A stretch of 64,000 nt of DNA, taken from NCBI GenBank assembly GCA_910584375.1, contig CAJUAH010000008.1:1-64000 (forward strand). Direction: 5' to 3'. Made by a program: the position numbers and the translations under genes. This DNA is from an uncultured Acetatifactor sp. (GTDB lineage: Bacteria; Bacillota; Clostridia; Lachnospirales; Lachnospiraceae). The notes below the pieces were generated by a model. That model searched no databases. It was not told the DNA's origin and saw only the letters and a program-made list of their open reading frames with translations. This document shows, piece by piece, positions 24,042 through 33,440 of the stretch; positions within the stretch are counted from its first letter, which is position 1; every line of letters begins with the position of its first letter.

Positions 24042-26201
24042 CTAATCCACCTTCAGTTGGCTCACCGCTGCCTCCATCTGCTTTGCTTTCTCCTCCAGCT
24101 GTTCCACCGTGGCCTTCAGCGCCTCCACATATTCCTTCTGGCGCTTGGCGATACCGTCCACCTGCACGGAATTGGCGCTGGTCTGCTCCGAGACCGCGGA
24201 GATATTGGTAATGGCGCTCACAGCCTCTTTCTTGGACTCCTCGATCCGGGCCATTCCAGCCGTCATCCGGGACAGGTTCTCCGCCATCATCTTCACCCGC
24301 TCATTCACCTTGTCAAAGGCGTCCTGCGTCTTGCCCAGGGAATCGTTCTGAGAGGTGACGATATCTCCGGCCTGATGCACCGCATCCACCATCTGGTCCG
24401 TCTGGGACTGGATCTGCTGCACGATGCCGCCGATCTGCTGCGCCGCGCTTAAGGACTGATCCGCCAGCTTGCGGATCTCCTCTGCCACCACAGCGAATCC
24501 TCTGCCCGCGTCCCCAGCCCTGGCCGCCTCGATGGAGGCATTCAGGGACAGCAGATTGGTCTGGGAGGCAATCTCGTCTATCACACCGGCGAAATTGCCG
24601 ATGGACTGGGTCTGATCGTTCAGAGACAGGATATCCGTCCGGATCGCGCCGGTGATATCCGCGGTAGCCTTTGATTTCGCGCTCAGATCCTGTATGACCT
24701 CCATTCCCTCCGTGATGGTCCTGTTGGCGTCCTCCGAGATCCTGCTGATCTCATCGGAATATTCATATACCGTGCGTATCTGATCGGACAGGGAATTGAT
24801 CTGCAGCACACATTCCTGCGCGTCCTGCGCCTGCAGGGATACGCCTCTGTCAATCTCCTCGATGGCCCCCAATATGTTGTCGCTGGATTCCATGAGCTGT
24901 TGCGTACTGTCTCCCACCTGCCCGGAGGTCTGCTGTACCGTCAGCACCACGCTCTGCACTTCCCGGATCAGAGATTTCATGCTGGCAATCATATGGGACA
25001 GGCTCCGGGCGATCTGCCCGAATTCATCTCTCCTCTTAAGCGCCACTTCCGCCGTGAAATCTCCCCTGGATACTCTGTCCAGCGGCCTTGTAATCTGGGT
25101 CACTCCCTTGCTCAGGGTTCCCGATAAAAAGATACACATGACGATGGCGATCACAAGGGCGATCAACACCATCAGATATGTAATGGCCTGGATCGTGCCG
25201 GTATTGCCCAGAAACTGGCTGGTGGGCACCAGAGTGATCAACATGGCTCCTGTAGAACCGATCCGGGAATAGGCGAACACATACGGTTTCCCCTGGAAAC
25301 GCACATCCATATATCCGTCCGCCGTCTCCGCCAGAAGGGCTTTTTGATAAGCTTCCATCTCCCCAAATACAGGCGTCTCCGCCTCCTGGGAAGGCGCGTC
25401 CCCATCGCTGCCGCAGAACACGGTCTCCCTTCCCCCCGGCGCCACAAAGGCGGCATAACTGCCGTCGCCGTTATTAAGCTCCGACAATGCGTCATATATA
25501 GTATTTTTGTCTATATCCACAATCAGGATCAGATTGGTCTTCATGTTGACCTTGCGCCACAGACTGACGGCATAGTCCGAACTGTTGAATTTTTCATCCT
25601 TGTCATAGACCACCTGTTCCAGAAAGGGATGCGCGCCCAGATAACCCCATTTCTGCTCCGCGCCGTCGATCTGCTGCCCTTCCTCCGAGGCCACAAAGTC
25701 CCCGTACAGATCCATGCCCAGCGTGGCGGGCGTTGTCGTAAGGCCGGTGGCCATATCGCTGATCAGGTATACATGGTAGACAAAGTCGGAAATACTCTGC
25801 ATGCTCCGAATCTTGGATCCCACCTCATCCTTGGCGCTGGTCTGCTCCTTTGTCAGCGAGGACAGATTCAGATTGGGATTGAGGTAGAAAGTGCCGCATT
25901 CCTCCATGGAAATGATCTCCATCATCTGGTTGTCCACCTGCTGCAGTCCCAGCTCCAGATAGCTGCCCTTGGCGGATACCGTCTCCGCCATGGACGCCTT
26001 TACTTCTTCGCTGACCACGTTTTTGGCCACCGAATAGGATACTGTTCCCACCAGAAAAATCATGATGATCAGTATCACAAAGGCGCCGATCATCTTGACC
26101 ATCAGACTGTTGGGAGATAACCGGTACCTGGGAACCGTCTTCACCGCGGCTGTCCTGACGTTTTGCTGTCTGCCCGTAGATTTTTCTTTTGCTTTACCCA
26201 T
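24042..26201 (-). CDS. methyl-accepting chemotaxis protein
   Basis: A 719-residue receptor. A basic cytoplasmic start is followed by a membrane segment at about residues 33-55, a large extracellular sensor of double-Cache size (about 55-340), a second membrane segment (about 345-370), HAMP, and a long signalling coiled coil. The tip near residue 548 reads SQTNLLSLNASIEAARAG, followed by GRGFAVVAEEIRKLADQS. It senses a small molecule outside and controls CheA. I prefer ATG 26201, with GGGGGAT ten bases before it, over 26222, which has no ribosome site. It has its own promoter. No other che gene is in the window. Confidence 0.92.
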   Translation of the reverse strand: MGKAKEKSTGRQQNVRTAAVKTVPRYRLSPNSLMVKMIGAFVILIIMIFLVGTVSYSVAKNVVSEEVKASMAETVSAKGSYLELGLQQVDNQMMEIISMEECGTFYLNPNLNLSSLTKEQTSAKDEVGSKIRSMQSISDFVYHVYLISDMATGLTTTPATLGMDLYGDFVASEEGQQIDGAEQKWGYLGAHPFLEQVVYDKDEKFNSSDYAVSLWRKVNMKTNLILIVDIDKNTIYDALSELNNGDGSYAAFVAPGGRETVFCGSDGDAPSQEAETPVFGEMEAYQKALLAETADGYMDVRFQGKPYVFAYSRIGSTGAMLITLVPTSQFLGNTGTIQAITYLMVLIALVIAIVMCIFLSGTLSKGVTQITRPLDRVSRGDFTAEVALKRRDEFGQIARSLSHMIASMKSLIREVQSVVLTVQQTSGQVGDSTQQLMESSDNILGAIEEIDRGVSLQAQDAQECVLQINSLSDQIRTVYEYSDEISRISEDANRTITEGMEVIQDLSAKSKATADITGAIRTDILSLNDQTQSIGNFAGVIDEIASQTNLLSLNASIEAARAGDAGRGFAVVAEEIRKLADQSLSAAQQIGGIVQQIQSQTDQMVDAVHQAGDIVTSQNDSLGKTQDAFDKVNERVKMMAENLSRMTAGMARIEESKKEAVSAITNISAVSEQTSANSVQVDGIAKRQKEYVEALKATVEQLEEKAKQMEAAVSQLKVD

Positions 26202-26245
26202 GCTTTTCTTATCCCCCATCATTTTATACTTTTATAACTATATTC

Positions 26246-26274
26246 AGTTTATCATTCCGCCCATTTTCTGTCAA
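26246..26274 (-). promoter_or_regulatory. sigma-A promoter for the chemotaxis receptor
   Basis: TTGACA, 17 bases, TAAACT on the minus strand, 45 bases before the preferred start. It resembles sigma-A rather than the motility sigma-28 consensus. Confidence 0.65.
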
Positions 26275-26285
26275 TGAAAACCGCA

Positions 26286-28046
26286 CTACTTCATCTCATT
26301 GGCCATCTGGTACAAATGCCAGTAGATGCCTGCCCCGGCCATGAGCTGCTCGTGGGTGCCCTCCTCCACGATTCCTTCCTCCGTCAGCACCAGGATCCGG
26401 TCGCTCCCCCGGATCGTAGACAGACGGTGGGCCACCGTGAGCGTAGTGCGCCCCTGGGACAGAGCCGCCAACGACTTCGCCACTTCATACTCGCTCTCAT
26501 TGTCCAGCGCGGAGGTGGCCTCATCCAGAATGATGATCGGCGCATCCTTTAAAAACATGCGGGCGATACTGATCCTCTGTTTCTGCCCGCCGGACAGTTT
26601 CACCCCCCGCTCTCCGATATAAGTGTCATAACCGTCCTTAAGCCCCATGATAAATTCATGGGCCCCGGCCCTGCGCGCGGCGTCCTCCACCTCCTGTCGG
26701 GTGGCGTCCATCCTGCCGTAGACGATATTTTCATACACCGTGCCGGAGAACAGATATACCTCCTGCTGCACCACGCCGATACTGCGCCGCAGACTCTTCA
26801 GCGTCAGCTCTTTTATATTTTTGCCGTCCAGATAAATCTCTCCCGCCGTCACGTCATAGAATCTGGGAATCAGATTGCACAGCGTGGTCTTGCCTCCGCC
26901 GGAGGGCCCCACCAGCGCCACTTTCTCCCCCGGCCGGATGCACAGGTTCAGATTGCGGAACACCTGGTTGTGATCGTCCGGATATTCAAAACTCACGTTC
27001 TCGAACACAATATTGCCTTTGGCATCGGTCAGATCCACCGCCCCGGGCTCGTCAAATATCTCGATATCCGCATCCATGATCTCCAGGAAACGCTCGATTC
27101 CCGTCATGCCCCTCTGGAACTGCTCGGCAAATTCTATGATACGCCGCACCGTGGCGATAAAGGTGGACACATACATTACATAGGCCACCAGGTCGCTGGG
27201 GCGAATATCCCCCCGTATCACAAACAGGCCGCCCGCCACGATCGTCACCAGATACATCAGTCCGTCAAACAGCCGGGTAGAGCATTGGAACAGTCCCATA
27301 TAGCGGTAACTGCGCTTTTTGATCTGGTAGAATTTCCGGTTGTCCTGCTCAAATTTATCGTTTTCCACCTCTTCATTGGCAAAAGCTTTTACCACCTTCT
27401 GCCCCAGCAGGCTGTCCTCGATCCGGGCATTCAGCTCTCCCACCTGCTGCCGCTGCTGGCGAAACAGCGCCCGCAGCCGGAAATTGATCTTGCTGCACAC
27501 CACCACCATCACCGGGATCACACAGAAGATAATCAGCGTCAACGGCACATTGATGGTACACAGGATAATAAAGGAGGCTACGCCCTTGATCCCGGCGATA
27601 AAAAATTCCTCGGGACAGTGGTGGGCAAACTCCGTCACGTCGAAAAGGTCGTTGGTGATACGCCCCATGATCTGTCCCACCTTGGTATTGTTGTAGTAGG
27701 TGTTGGACAGTTTCTGCAAGTGCCCGTAGGCGTCCCGCCGCATATCCGTCTCGATATCCACCCCCATCACATGTCCGGTGTAAGCCATATAATAGTAGGC
27801 CGCGGCGTCTATCAGCCGCAGCACCAGATATAAAAGCCCCAGCCCGCCCACCGCGCGGACTGTCAGCAGCGCCAGATCCTCCATGGCCTGGTTCGTGATA
27901 TGCCGAATGATCAACGGCAGCACGATCTCACAGATCGTTGTCAGCGCCGCGCACAGCAGATCCAGACAGAGCACTTTCACATGGGGTTTATAATAAGGCA
28001 TAAATCGCCTGAGCAGTACGGATGATTTGTATTTTCTCTCTTCCAT
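26286..28046 (-). CDS. ABC exporter, fused membrane and ATPase domains
   Basis: A 586-residue half-transporter of the MsbA/LmrA type that works as a homodimer or heterodimer. Six membrane helices lie in residues 20-310. The ATPase follows with Walker A VGPSGGGKTT near 375, Q loop VVQQEVYLF, signature LSGGQKQRISIARM, Walker B IIILDEATSALD and switch histidine VAHRLSTI. It follows the YczE-like gene by 22 bases behind AGAGGAAAG, so both are probably co-transcribed. Substrate unknown: lipids, peptides or drugs are all possible. Confidence 0.92.
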   Translation of the reverse strand: MEERKYKSSVLLRRFMPYYKPHVKVLCLDLLCAALTTICEIVLPLIIRHITNQAMEDLALLTVRAVGGLGLLYLVLRLIDAAAYYYMAYTGHVMGVDIETDMRRDAYGHLQKLSNTYYNNTKVGQIMGRITNDLFDVTEFAHHCPEEFFIAGIKGVASFIILCTINVPLTLIIFCVIPVMVVVCSKINFRLRALFRQQRQQVGELNARIEDSLLGQKVVKAFANEEVENDKFEQDNRKFYQIKKRSYRYMGLFQCSTRLFDGLMYLVTIVAGGLFVIRGDIRPSDLVAYVMYVSTFIATVRRIIEFAEQFQRGMTGIERFLEIMDADIEIFDEPGAVDLTDAKGNIVFENVSFEYPDDHNQVFRNLNLCIRPGEKVALVGPSGGGKTTLCNLIPRFYDVTAGEIYLDGKNIKELTLKSLRRSIGVVQQEVYLFSGTVYENIVYGRMDATRQEVEDAARRAGAHEFIMGLKDGYDTYIGERGVKLSGGQKQRISIARMFLKDAPIIILDEATSALDNESEYEVAKSLAALSQGRTTLTVAHRLSTIRGSDRILVLTEEGIVEEGTHEQLMAGAGIYWHLYQMANEMK

Positions 28047-28068
28047 ATCTTTCCTCTTCTTCGCTCCG

Positions 28069-28704
28069 CTATTTTAACAGCACCGCCAGCTTTTTCTGCA
28101 TGAACGCGATCACCGGCCCCAGGAAAAAGGCCACCCCCAGCGTCACGATGCCCACGTCTCCCCCCAGGGCGAAACCCGCAGCCATAAAGGAGATATCCCA
28201 GATCATACGGATGGCCTTGAAGGACAGCTTTTTACACCGGTGGGAAATGATAAAGGGCATGGCGTCATAGGGGGAGGAGCCCAGCCCCGCCGTCATATAG
28301 GTGGACGCCCCCAGGATAAACACGATCAGCACCGGCGCCAGCAATCCCCAGCGCACCGCTGTGGTCGCAAAGAACTCCTGCGGCAGTATACTGTCCCACA
28401 CCCAGCCAAAGAAATCCGATATGTATCCCAGACACACCATATTGCCGACAGTGCCGAATCCGATATAGCTCATGTCAAACCGCAGCACAAAGACAAAAGT
28501 CACCAGATGGCACAGTAGCTGGGCCGTACCAAAGCTGATGGGCACATGGCGGATCACGCCCTGCGTCAGGCAGGAACAGGGATCCGTGCCCAGCGCCAGC
28601 CGGATCAGCAGGGACAGGCCAAAGCCCTGCACCGTCACTCCGACGGCCATCATCGCCAGCCGTGTCCAGAATTTGGGCGGTCTGGCAAAACAGGTTAATT
28701 TCAT
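28069..28704 (-). CDS. YczE/YitT-like integral membrane protein
   Basis: A 211-residue protein with about five membrane helices. The segments LALGTDPCSCLTQG and GLGSSPYDAMPFI are the paired G-x-[DS]-P motifs of the YczE/YyaS group. Function is not well established; family members occur beside transporters and peptide synthesis genes. AAAGGAG precedes the start. It is the first gene of a probable operon with the ABC exporter at 26286. Confidence 0.8.
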   Translation of the reverse strand: MKLTCFARPPKFWTRLAMMAVGVTVQGFGLSLLIRLALGTDPCSCLTQGVIRHVPISFGTAQLLCHLVTFVFVLRFDMSYIGFGTVGNMVCLGYISDFFGWVWDSILPQEFFATTAVRWGLLAPVLIVFILGASTYMTAGLGSSPYDAMPFIISHRCKKLSFKAIRMIWDISFMAAGFALGGDVGIVTLGVAFFLGPVIAFMQKKLAVLLK

Positions 28705-28862
28705 GGCAGATTCTCCTTTGGGTATAAATGCGTATACCGTTCTTCAAGTGTAGCACTTATGGGGCGGTCTGGCAAGTATTCTCTTGCAATGACGCGCTTT
28801 TTGTGTTACAGTTCTGCCATACTTTAAAAAGAACACCCACAGAACCGGAAAGGGGATATCCT

Positions 28863-29696
28863 ATGACGCCTCTATCAGAAAAAAGACTGTTTTTATTTGA
28901 CATCGACGGCACCATCGCCGTGGGCAACACGCTGTATGACGGCGCGCGCCGCCTGCTGGACTATATTCGCTCCATCGGCGGCAGCGCCTACTATATCACC
29001 AACAACTCCACCATGAGCAACAGAGATTATGTCAGAAAGTTCCGGGAATGTTTTGGCCTGGAGACCGGCGAGAACCAATTCATAACCTCCGGATATATGA
29101 CCCTGCGCCATCTGCTGAAACAGCATTCCCGGGAAAAGATCTATGTGCTGGGCACAGCCTCCTATATCGCCGAACTGCGTGCAAACGGTCTGGATATAAC
29201 GGAGGAGGCCGAGGAAGATGTAAGCTGCGCCGTAGTCGCCTATGACAGTGAGCTCACCTACCAAAAACTGGTCACCGCCTGCAAGCTTTTGTCCACGGCG
29301 GATATTCCCTTTTACGGCACCAACCCGGATCTGCGCTGTCCCATAGACTTCGGCTTTATCCCGGACTGCGGTTCCATCTGCCGGATGATCACCGCCTCCA
29401 CCGACAAAACTCCCCTCTATCTGGGAAAACCCAATCCCGAGGTGGTGGCTCTGTGCCAGACGGACAGCGGTTTTACGGATGAGCAGACTCTGGTGGTGGG
29501 AGACAGGCTCTACACGGATATAGCCTGCGGTCTGAACGCCGGGGTGGACACCTGCGTTGTCTACACGGGGGAGGCTACCCCGGAAGAGGTGACCCGGACC
29601 CTGTATAAACCCGCCTATGCCTTTTCCGACGCGCAGGCACTGTTAGATGCCTGCACGGCGTCTGTCCATGCCTGCGCGCCGTCTGCCCGGGGATAA
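28863..29696 (+). CDS. HAD-superfamily hydrolase, NagD-like (IIA)
   Basis: A 277-residue phosphatase. DIDGT at residues 13-17 holds the nucleophile and acid/base aspartates, ITNNST is motif II, and GKPNPEV plus VVGDRLYTDI are motifs III and IV. The cap between them fits the IIA (NagD/p-nitrophenylphosphatase) class. Start ATG 28863 follows AAAGGGGA; the longer frame from 28728 runs through the divergent promoter region. It is divergent from the YczE-like gene. Substrate unknown, probably a sugar or nucleotide phosphate. The last 15 residues come from a 21-base tandem duplication. Confidence 0.88.
   Translation: MTPLSEKRLFLFDIDGTIAVGNTLYDGARRLLDYIRSIGGSAYYITNNSTMSNRDYVRKFRECFGLETGENQFITSGYMTLRHLLKQHSREKIYVLGTASYIAELRANGLDITEEAEEDVSCAVVAYDSELTYQKLVTACKLLSTADIPFYGTNPDLRCPIDFGFIPDCGSICRMITASTDKTPLYLGKPNPEVVALCQTDSGFTDEQTLVVGDRLYTDIACGLNAGVDTCVVYTGEATPEEVTRTLYKPAYAFSDAQALLDACTASVHACAPSARG
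29647..29688 (+). repeat. 21-base tandem duplication at the HAD gene end
   Basis: ATGCCTGCACGGCGTCTGTCC is followed at once by a copy with four changes. Together they encode the C-terminal tail of the HAD protein. Confidence 0.7.
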
Positions 29697-29743
29697 AATC
29701 CATACCGCCGTCCGGGCGAAACATATCGATGCCCTGACCGTTC

Positions 29744-30790
29744 TTACAAGATCCCGCCCAGCACCCGCAGCACATTATCCTGAAATATCTTGTCAAGCTG
29801 CCGCTCCGTAAATCCGCCGCGCCTCAGCGCCTCCCACAGATCTCCCATGGCCTGGGCGCCGGGCAGTTCTTCGTTGGTATCGATGCCGTCAAAGTCCGAT
29901 CCCAGCCCCAGGCAATCCTCTCCCCCCACTTTGCATATATGGCGGGCATGGGCCACTATGTCCTCCAGCCTGCCGGGATTATGTTCTCCCTCCGGCACGG
30001 TTCGCAGGAAATCCGCGCAGAAGTTGAGTCCCATGACGCCGCCCCGCTGCGCCAGCGCACGGATCATCCCGTCCGTCAGGTTGCGCACACAGGGGCATAC
30101 GGCGCGGGCGTTGGAGTGGCTGGCCACAAAGGGCCGTTGGCTTATCTCCACCACATCCCAAAAACCTCTGTCCGACAGGTGGGACACATCCGCCAGCATT
30201 CCCAATTCCTCCATACGGCTCACAAAATCCCGTCCTGTCTCTGTCAGGCCGCGCTCCGCATCCGCCTGAAACAGCGAGCCGTATCCCCGCCCCGGATCCA
30301 GAGCATTGATATTGGGCCACCCCAGTTCGTTGGGAAAATTCCAGGTCAGCGTCAGCATACGCACCCCCATGTCATACAACTTCTCCAGACGCGCCGGGTT
30401 CCCGCCGCAGACGCCTCCCTCCTCCACCGTGAGCAGTGCGCCCACCTTTCCCGTCTGGCGGCACTGTTCCAGATCACCGGCTTTTTCCACCGGATGCAGC
30501 AGATCTGCGCAGTTCTCCATCTCCTGTCGATAGACCCGGTACAACTCCTGTACTTCCGCCCAGGCCTTATCCGGCTGCCGCTCCCCCTGCTCCTGTGCGG
30601 TCTCTCCCTGTATAGCCCCACATCCCCGCAGACTCACAAACAGGGCGAAACACTGGAGCAGATAGCCGTTCTCCCGCAGCCGCCGGGCGTCTATATGCAG
30701 GGCGTTTTCCCGCAGGCCGCAGGCCTCCCCCTTTTTTCCGCTCCGGTGGCGAATCTCGCTGACGGTGTCGCAGTGCATATCAATGATCAT
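29744..30790 (-). CDS. M19 membrane-dipeptidase family enzyme
   Basis: A 348-residue metal-dependent dipeptidase. Metal ligands are visible: IDMHCDT (HxD) at the start, TVEEGG with the bridging glutamate near residue 122, DVSHLSD near 205, ASHSNARAVCPCVRNLTD near 225, and GSDFDG near 295. The family cleaves dipeptides, including D-amino-acid ones. No signal peptide, so it is cytoplasmic. ATG 30790 is used, with AGGAGG six bases before; a GTG directly precedes it. It lies behind the uracil permease gene with a hairpin between them. Confidence 0.92.
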   Translation of the reverse strand: MIIDMHCDTVSEIRHRSGKKGEACGLRENALHIDARRLRENGYLLQCFALFVSLRGCGAIQGETAQEQGERQPDKAWAEVQELYRVYRQEMENCADLLHPVEKAGDLEQCRQTGKVGALLTVEEGGVCGGNPARLEKLYDMGVRMLTLTWNFPNELGWPNINALDPGRGYGSLFQADAERGLTETGRDFVSRMEELGMLADVSHLSDRGFWDVVEISQRPFVASHSNARAVCPCVRNLTDGMIRALAQRGGVMGLNFCADFLRTVPEGEHNPGRLEDIVAHARHICKVGGEDCLGLGSDFDGIDTNEELPGAQAMGDLWEALRRGGFTERQLDKIFQDNVLRVLGGIL

Positions 30791-30811
30791 CACAAGCCTC
30801 CTGATTCCAAA

Positions 30812-30840
30812 GCGGAGGATACCGCTCCGGCATCCTCCGC
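30812..30840 (-). terminator. hairpin after the uracil permease gene
   Basis: GCGGAGGAT and ATCCTCCGC pair perfectly over nine bases with an 11-base loop. The following T-run on the minus strand is short (CTTTGG). It may allow partial read-through into the dipeptidase gene. Confidence 0.5.
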
Positions 30841-30890
30841 CCTGTCATATTATTTATTATATGATATTTACGCTCATACCGTGTCCCGGT

Positions 30891-32291
30891 TTATTTTTCC
30901 TTATTCCTCACAGAGAAATCCACGCCGGTCTCGGCAGGCGTTTCCTCGTCAAACACATAATCCTTGCCCGGAAGGACGGCGTTCATAAAGATACCCACCA
31001 GAGCGCCCACCGCCAGACCGGAGAGCTGGATCGTCACCCCTCCCACGGTAAAGACCAGCGCTCCGGCGCCGCTGTAGGCGATACCGATGGACAGCACCAG
31101 GATCATCGCCGCGATCAGCACATTGCGGGTCTTGCTGAAATCCACCTTGGTCTCCACGATATTGCGCACACCCACCGCGGAGATCATGCCGTACAGCACC
31201 AGAGATACGCCGCCCACCGTGGCAGTGGGCATACAACCGATCACAGCCGCAAACTTGGGGCAGAAGGAGAACAGAATGGCGAAACAGGCCGCCAGTCGGA
31301 TCACCAGGGGATCAAACACTCTGGTCAGGGACAGCACGCCGGTATTCTCCCCGTAGGTGGTATTGGCAGGCGCGCCGAACAGGGAGGCCAGCACGGTGGC
31401 CAGACCGTCTCCCAGCAGAGTTCTGTGCAGCCCCGGATCCTTGATATAATTCCTGCCCACGGTGGAGGAGATGGCGGATATATCGCCGATATGTTCCACC
31501 ATGGTCGCCAGCGCGATGGGCATGATCGTAATCATGGATGTGATCAGCATCTCCGCGTCCCCCTTACCCAGCAGGGAGAATACGGTGTCGTTCCAGTGTA
31601 TGGGGAGCCCCACCCAGGCTGCCTCCCGTATAGGGGAAAAATCCACCGGCTGTATGGGAATAAAACTGATTCTTCCTCCCAGGACCGCCGCCAGCAGATA
31701 AGAGCCCAGCACACCGATGATGATGGGAACGATCTTGACCATTCCCTTCCCCCATATGTTACAGACAATCACCAGCAGGATAGCGGTGAGCGCCACAATC
31801 CAGTCGGTGCTGCAGCTGTTGATGGCGGAGGGGGACAGCGTCAGGCCGATGGCAATGATGATCGGGCCTGTGACAATGGGCGGGAAGAACTTCATCACCC
31901 TGCCTGTGCCAAAAAGCTTGATCAGCAGCGCCAGAACCAGATAGAGCAGCCCCGCGCAGGCCACGCCAAAGCAGGCGTAGGGCAGCAGTTCCTTATTGGG
32001 CAGCCCGCCGTCCAGCATGGGCGCTATCGCCATATAGCCTCCCAGAAATGCAAAGGATGATCCCAGAAAAGCGGGCACCTTCCCCTTGGTCAACAGATGG
32101 AACAGCAGCGTGCCCAGCCCCGCGAACAACAGTGTGGTGGATACGTCCAGCCCCGTCAGCATGGGCACCAGGATCGTGGATCCGAACATGGCAAACATAT
32201 GCTGGATGCCCAGAATAGTCACTTTAGGTACTCCCAGGCTTTTCGCGTCGTATATATCGCTCCTGCCCAGTGTGTTTGATTTGTCACTCAT
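30891..32291 (-). CDS. uraA: uracil/xanthine permease, NCS2 family (UraA-like)
   Basis: A 466-residue transporter with 12 or more hydrophobic segments. GIQHMFAMFGSTILVPMLTG at the start and the stretch PANTTYGENTGVLSLTRV are hallmark NCS2 sequences, the latter near residue 310 with the substrate-contacting glutamate. It imports uracil (or a related base) with protons. GGAGG precedes ATGAG. It has its own strong promoter and a leader of about 115 bases with a terminator-like hairpin, suggesting attenuation. It ends in a short charged tail. Confidence 0.9.
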   Translation of the reverse strand: MSDKSNTLGRSDIYDAKSLGVPKVTILGIQHMFAMFGSTILVPMLTGLDVSTTLLFAGLGTLLFHLLTKGKVPAFLGSSFAFLGGYMAIAPMLDGGLPNKELLPYACFGVACAGLLYLVLALLIKLFGTGRVMKFFPPIVTGPIIIAIGLTLSPSAINSCSTDWIVALTAILLVIVCNIWGKGMVKIVPIIIGVLGSYLLAAVLGGRISFIPIQPVDFSPIREAAWVGLPIHWNDTVFSLLGKGDAEMLITSMITIMPIALATMVEHIGDISAISSTVGRNYIKDPGLHRTLLGDGLATVLASLFGAPANTTYGENTGVLSLTRVFDPLVIRLAACFAILFSFCPKFAAVIGCMPTATVGGVSLVLYGMISAVGVRNIVETKVDFSKTRNVLIAAMILVLSIGIAYSGAGALVFTVGGVTIQLSGLAVGALVGIFMNAVLPGKDYVFDEETPAETGVDFSVRNKEK

Positions 32292-32343
32292 CTCATTTCC
32301 CTCCTATTTCATTTGAGTTCCGCATGTCCCGCAGATACCCTGC

Positions 32344-32380
32344 AAAAAAGGCTGCCAGGTGAGCACACTCCCTTGCAGCC
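32344..32380 (-). promoter_or_regulatory. attenuator-like terminator in the uracil permease leader
   Basis: On the minus strand GGCTGC, an internally paired loop and GCAGCC are followed by TTTTTT. The hairpin lies between the promoter at 32412-32440 and the start codon 53 bases away, so it could stop transcription before the gene. I do not see a standard PyrR-binding loop. It could instead be just the terminator of the upstream gene. Confidence 0.55.
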
Positions 32381-32411
32381 CTTAACAGCGTATTCTTATG
32401 TGATTCGATTC

Positions 32412-32440
32412 ATTATATCCCAACTGGCCGTGTCAGTCAA
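32412..32440 (-). promoter_or_regulatory. strong sigma-A promoter for the uracil permease
   Basis: TTGACT, 17 bases, TATAAT on the minus strand. The -35 overlaps the stop codon of the SGNH hydrolase gene. Transcription should begin near 32405. Confidence 0.75.
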
Positions 32441-33422
32441 GCAAAACTGCGTTGTCTCTTAAAAATTCTTCCCACAGGGTAATGTACTTGGCTTTCAGAT
32501 GTACGCCGTCGAAAGTATAATCGCCAAACAGCGCGCCGTTTTCATCGCAGAGCGCTGAATTGACGTCAAGATAAAACACCTTCTCGCCGTCCGCCAACTG
32601 GCTCAGCGCGTCGTTGCGGGCCTGGATTGCCTCGTTGTTGATATAATCCCCCTTGTCGGACCGAGCCTGGGAGACTTTCAGGATCGACTGGATATAGATG
32701 ATCGCGTCCGGCTGTAATTCCTGCAGGCGCGCCACCACTTCCCCGTAGGCCTGGGCAAAACTCTCCGTCGTGCCGCTGCCCACCTCGTTGATCCCCATCA
32801 TGATATAGATCTTGCTAAAGCTCTGATGCTGCAAAGCCTCCTCCACCGAGATGGGATCCGGCTGTTCCGGCAGCTCCACGATCTCCGCTCCGAAAAGCTT
32901 GTAGATCGTCATACCCGTGGAGGCGTAAAAGGTTGCCGTCTCCCCCCAGACGCCGTACTTGTACAGCCCTACCGTGCGGGAATCCCCCAAAAACAGTGCG
33001 TCGGAAAAGTAATCATCCTCCACCCTCCCGATGCGGATCTCCGGTTCCGGGGTGGCCGTGGGTTCCGGCGTTTCCTCCGGGAGGGGTTCCGGCTCCGGCG
33101 TTGCCCCCGGAACCGGCTCTCCGCCCTCCGGAGAAATGCCCGTCTCCGGAGGCGTCTCGGGAGATATATCTCCAGATATATCTCCAGCTATGTCTCCGGA
33201 AGTATCCCCTGAATTGCCTTCCGGATCCTCTCCCACCTTGGAACTTTCCGCAGCGTCCCCTCCCGCCGTTACCGTATCGTCTGCCGGACTCTCCTCACCG
33301 GTCGAGATCATGCCCCGCCAGTCGTTTATCCATTGTATTCCCTGGGGCGCTCCATAATACACCACGCCCGCCATCGCTAATATGATCAAAAATGACCATC
33401 TCTTACACCACTTCAAGGTCAT
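32433..33422 (-). CDS. membrane-anchored SGNH/GDSL hydrolase
   Basis: A 329-residue protein. One N-terminal membrane helix (residues 10-27) is followed by a low-complexity linker rich in Asp, Gly, Pro and Glu (about 40-130, repeated SGDI and TPEPE units), then the catalytic domain. Block I is FLGDSRTVGLY near 145 (nucleophile Ser), block III is MGINEVGSG near 209, and block V is DGVHLKAKY near 305 (Asp and His). It faces outside. It follows an MBOAT gene by 18 bases, so it is the likely terminal acyltransferase or esterase of a cell-surface glycan O-acetylation pair. Confidence 0.87.
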   Translation of the reverse strand: MTLKWCKRWSFLIILAMAGVVYYGAPQGIQWINDWRGMISTGEESPADDTVTAGGDAAESSKVGEDPEGNSGDTSGDIAGDISGDISPETPPETGISPEGGEPVPGATPEPEPLPEETPEPTATPEPEIRIGRVEDDYFSDALFLGDSRTVGLYKYGVWGETATFYASTGMTIYKLFGAEIVELPEQPDPISVEEALQHQSFSKIYIMMGINEVGSGTTESFAQAYGEVVARLQELQPDAIIYIQSILKVSQARSDKGDYINNEAIQARNDALSQLADGEKVFYLDVNSALCDENGALFGDYTFDGVHLKAKYITLWEEFLRDNAVLLD

Positions 33423-33440
33423 CCTCCACCTTTGTCATTC

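Noticed and set aside
26246..26274. Sigma-28 (motility) promoter before the chemotaxis receptor
   Set aside because: The sequence fits TTGACA-17-TAAACT better than the TAAA/GCCGATAA pattern.
30765..32060. 431-codon plus-strand frame opposite the uracil permease
   Set aside because: Antisense; His/Gln/Gly-rich shadow of a membrane protein gene.
32344..32380. PyrR-binding attenuator before uraA
   Set aside because: The hairpin and T-run are real, but the conserved PyrR loop sequence is not recognisable, so I name only an attenuator-like element.
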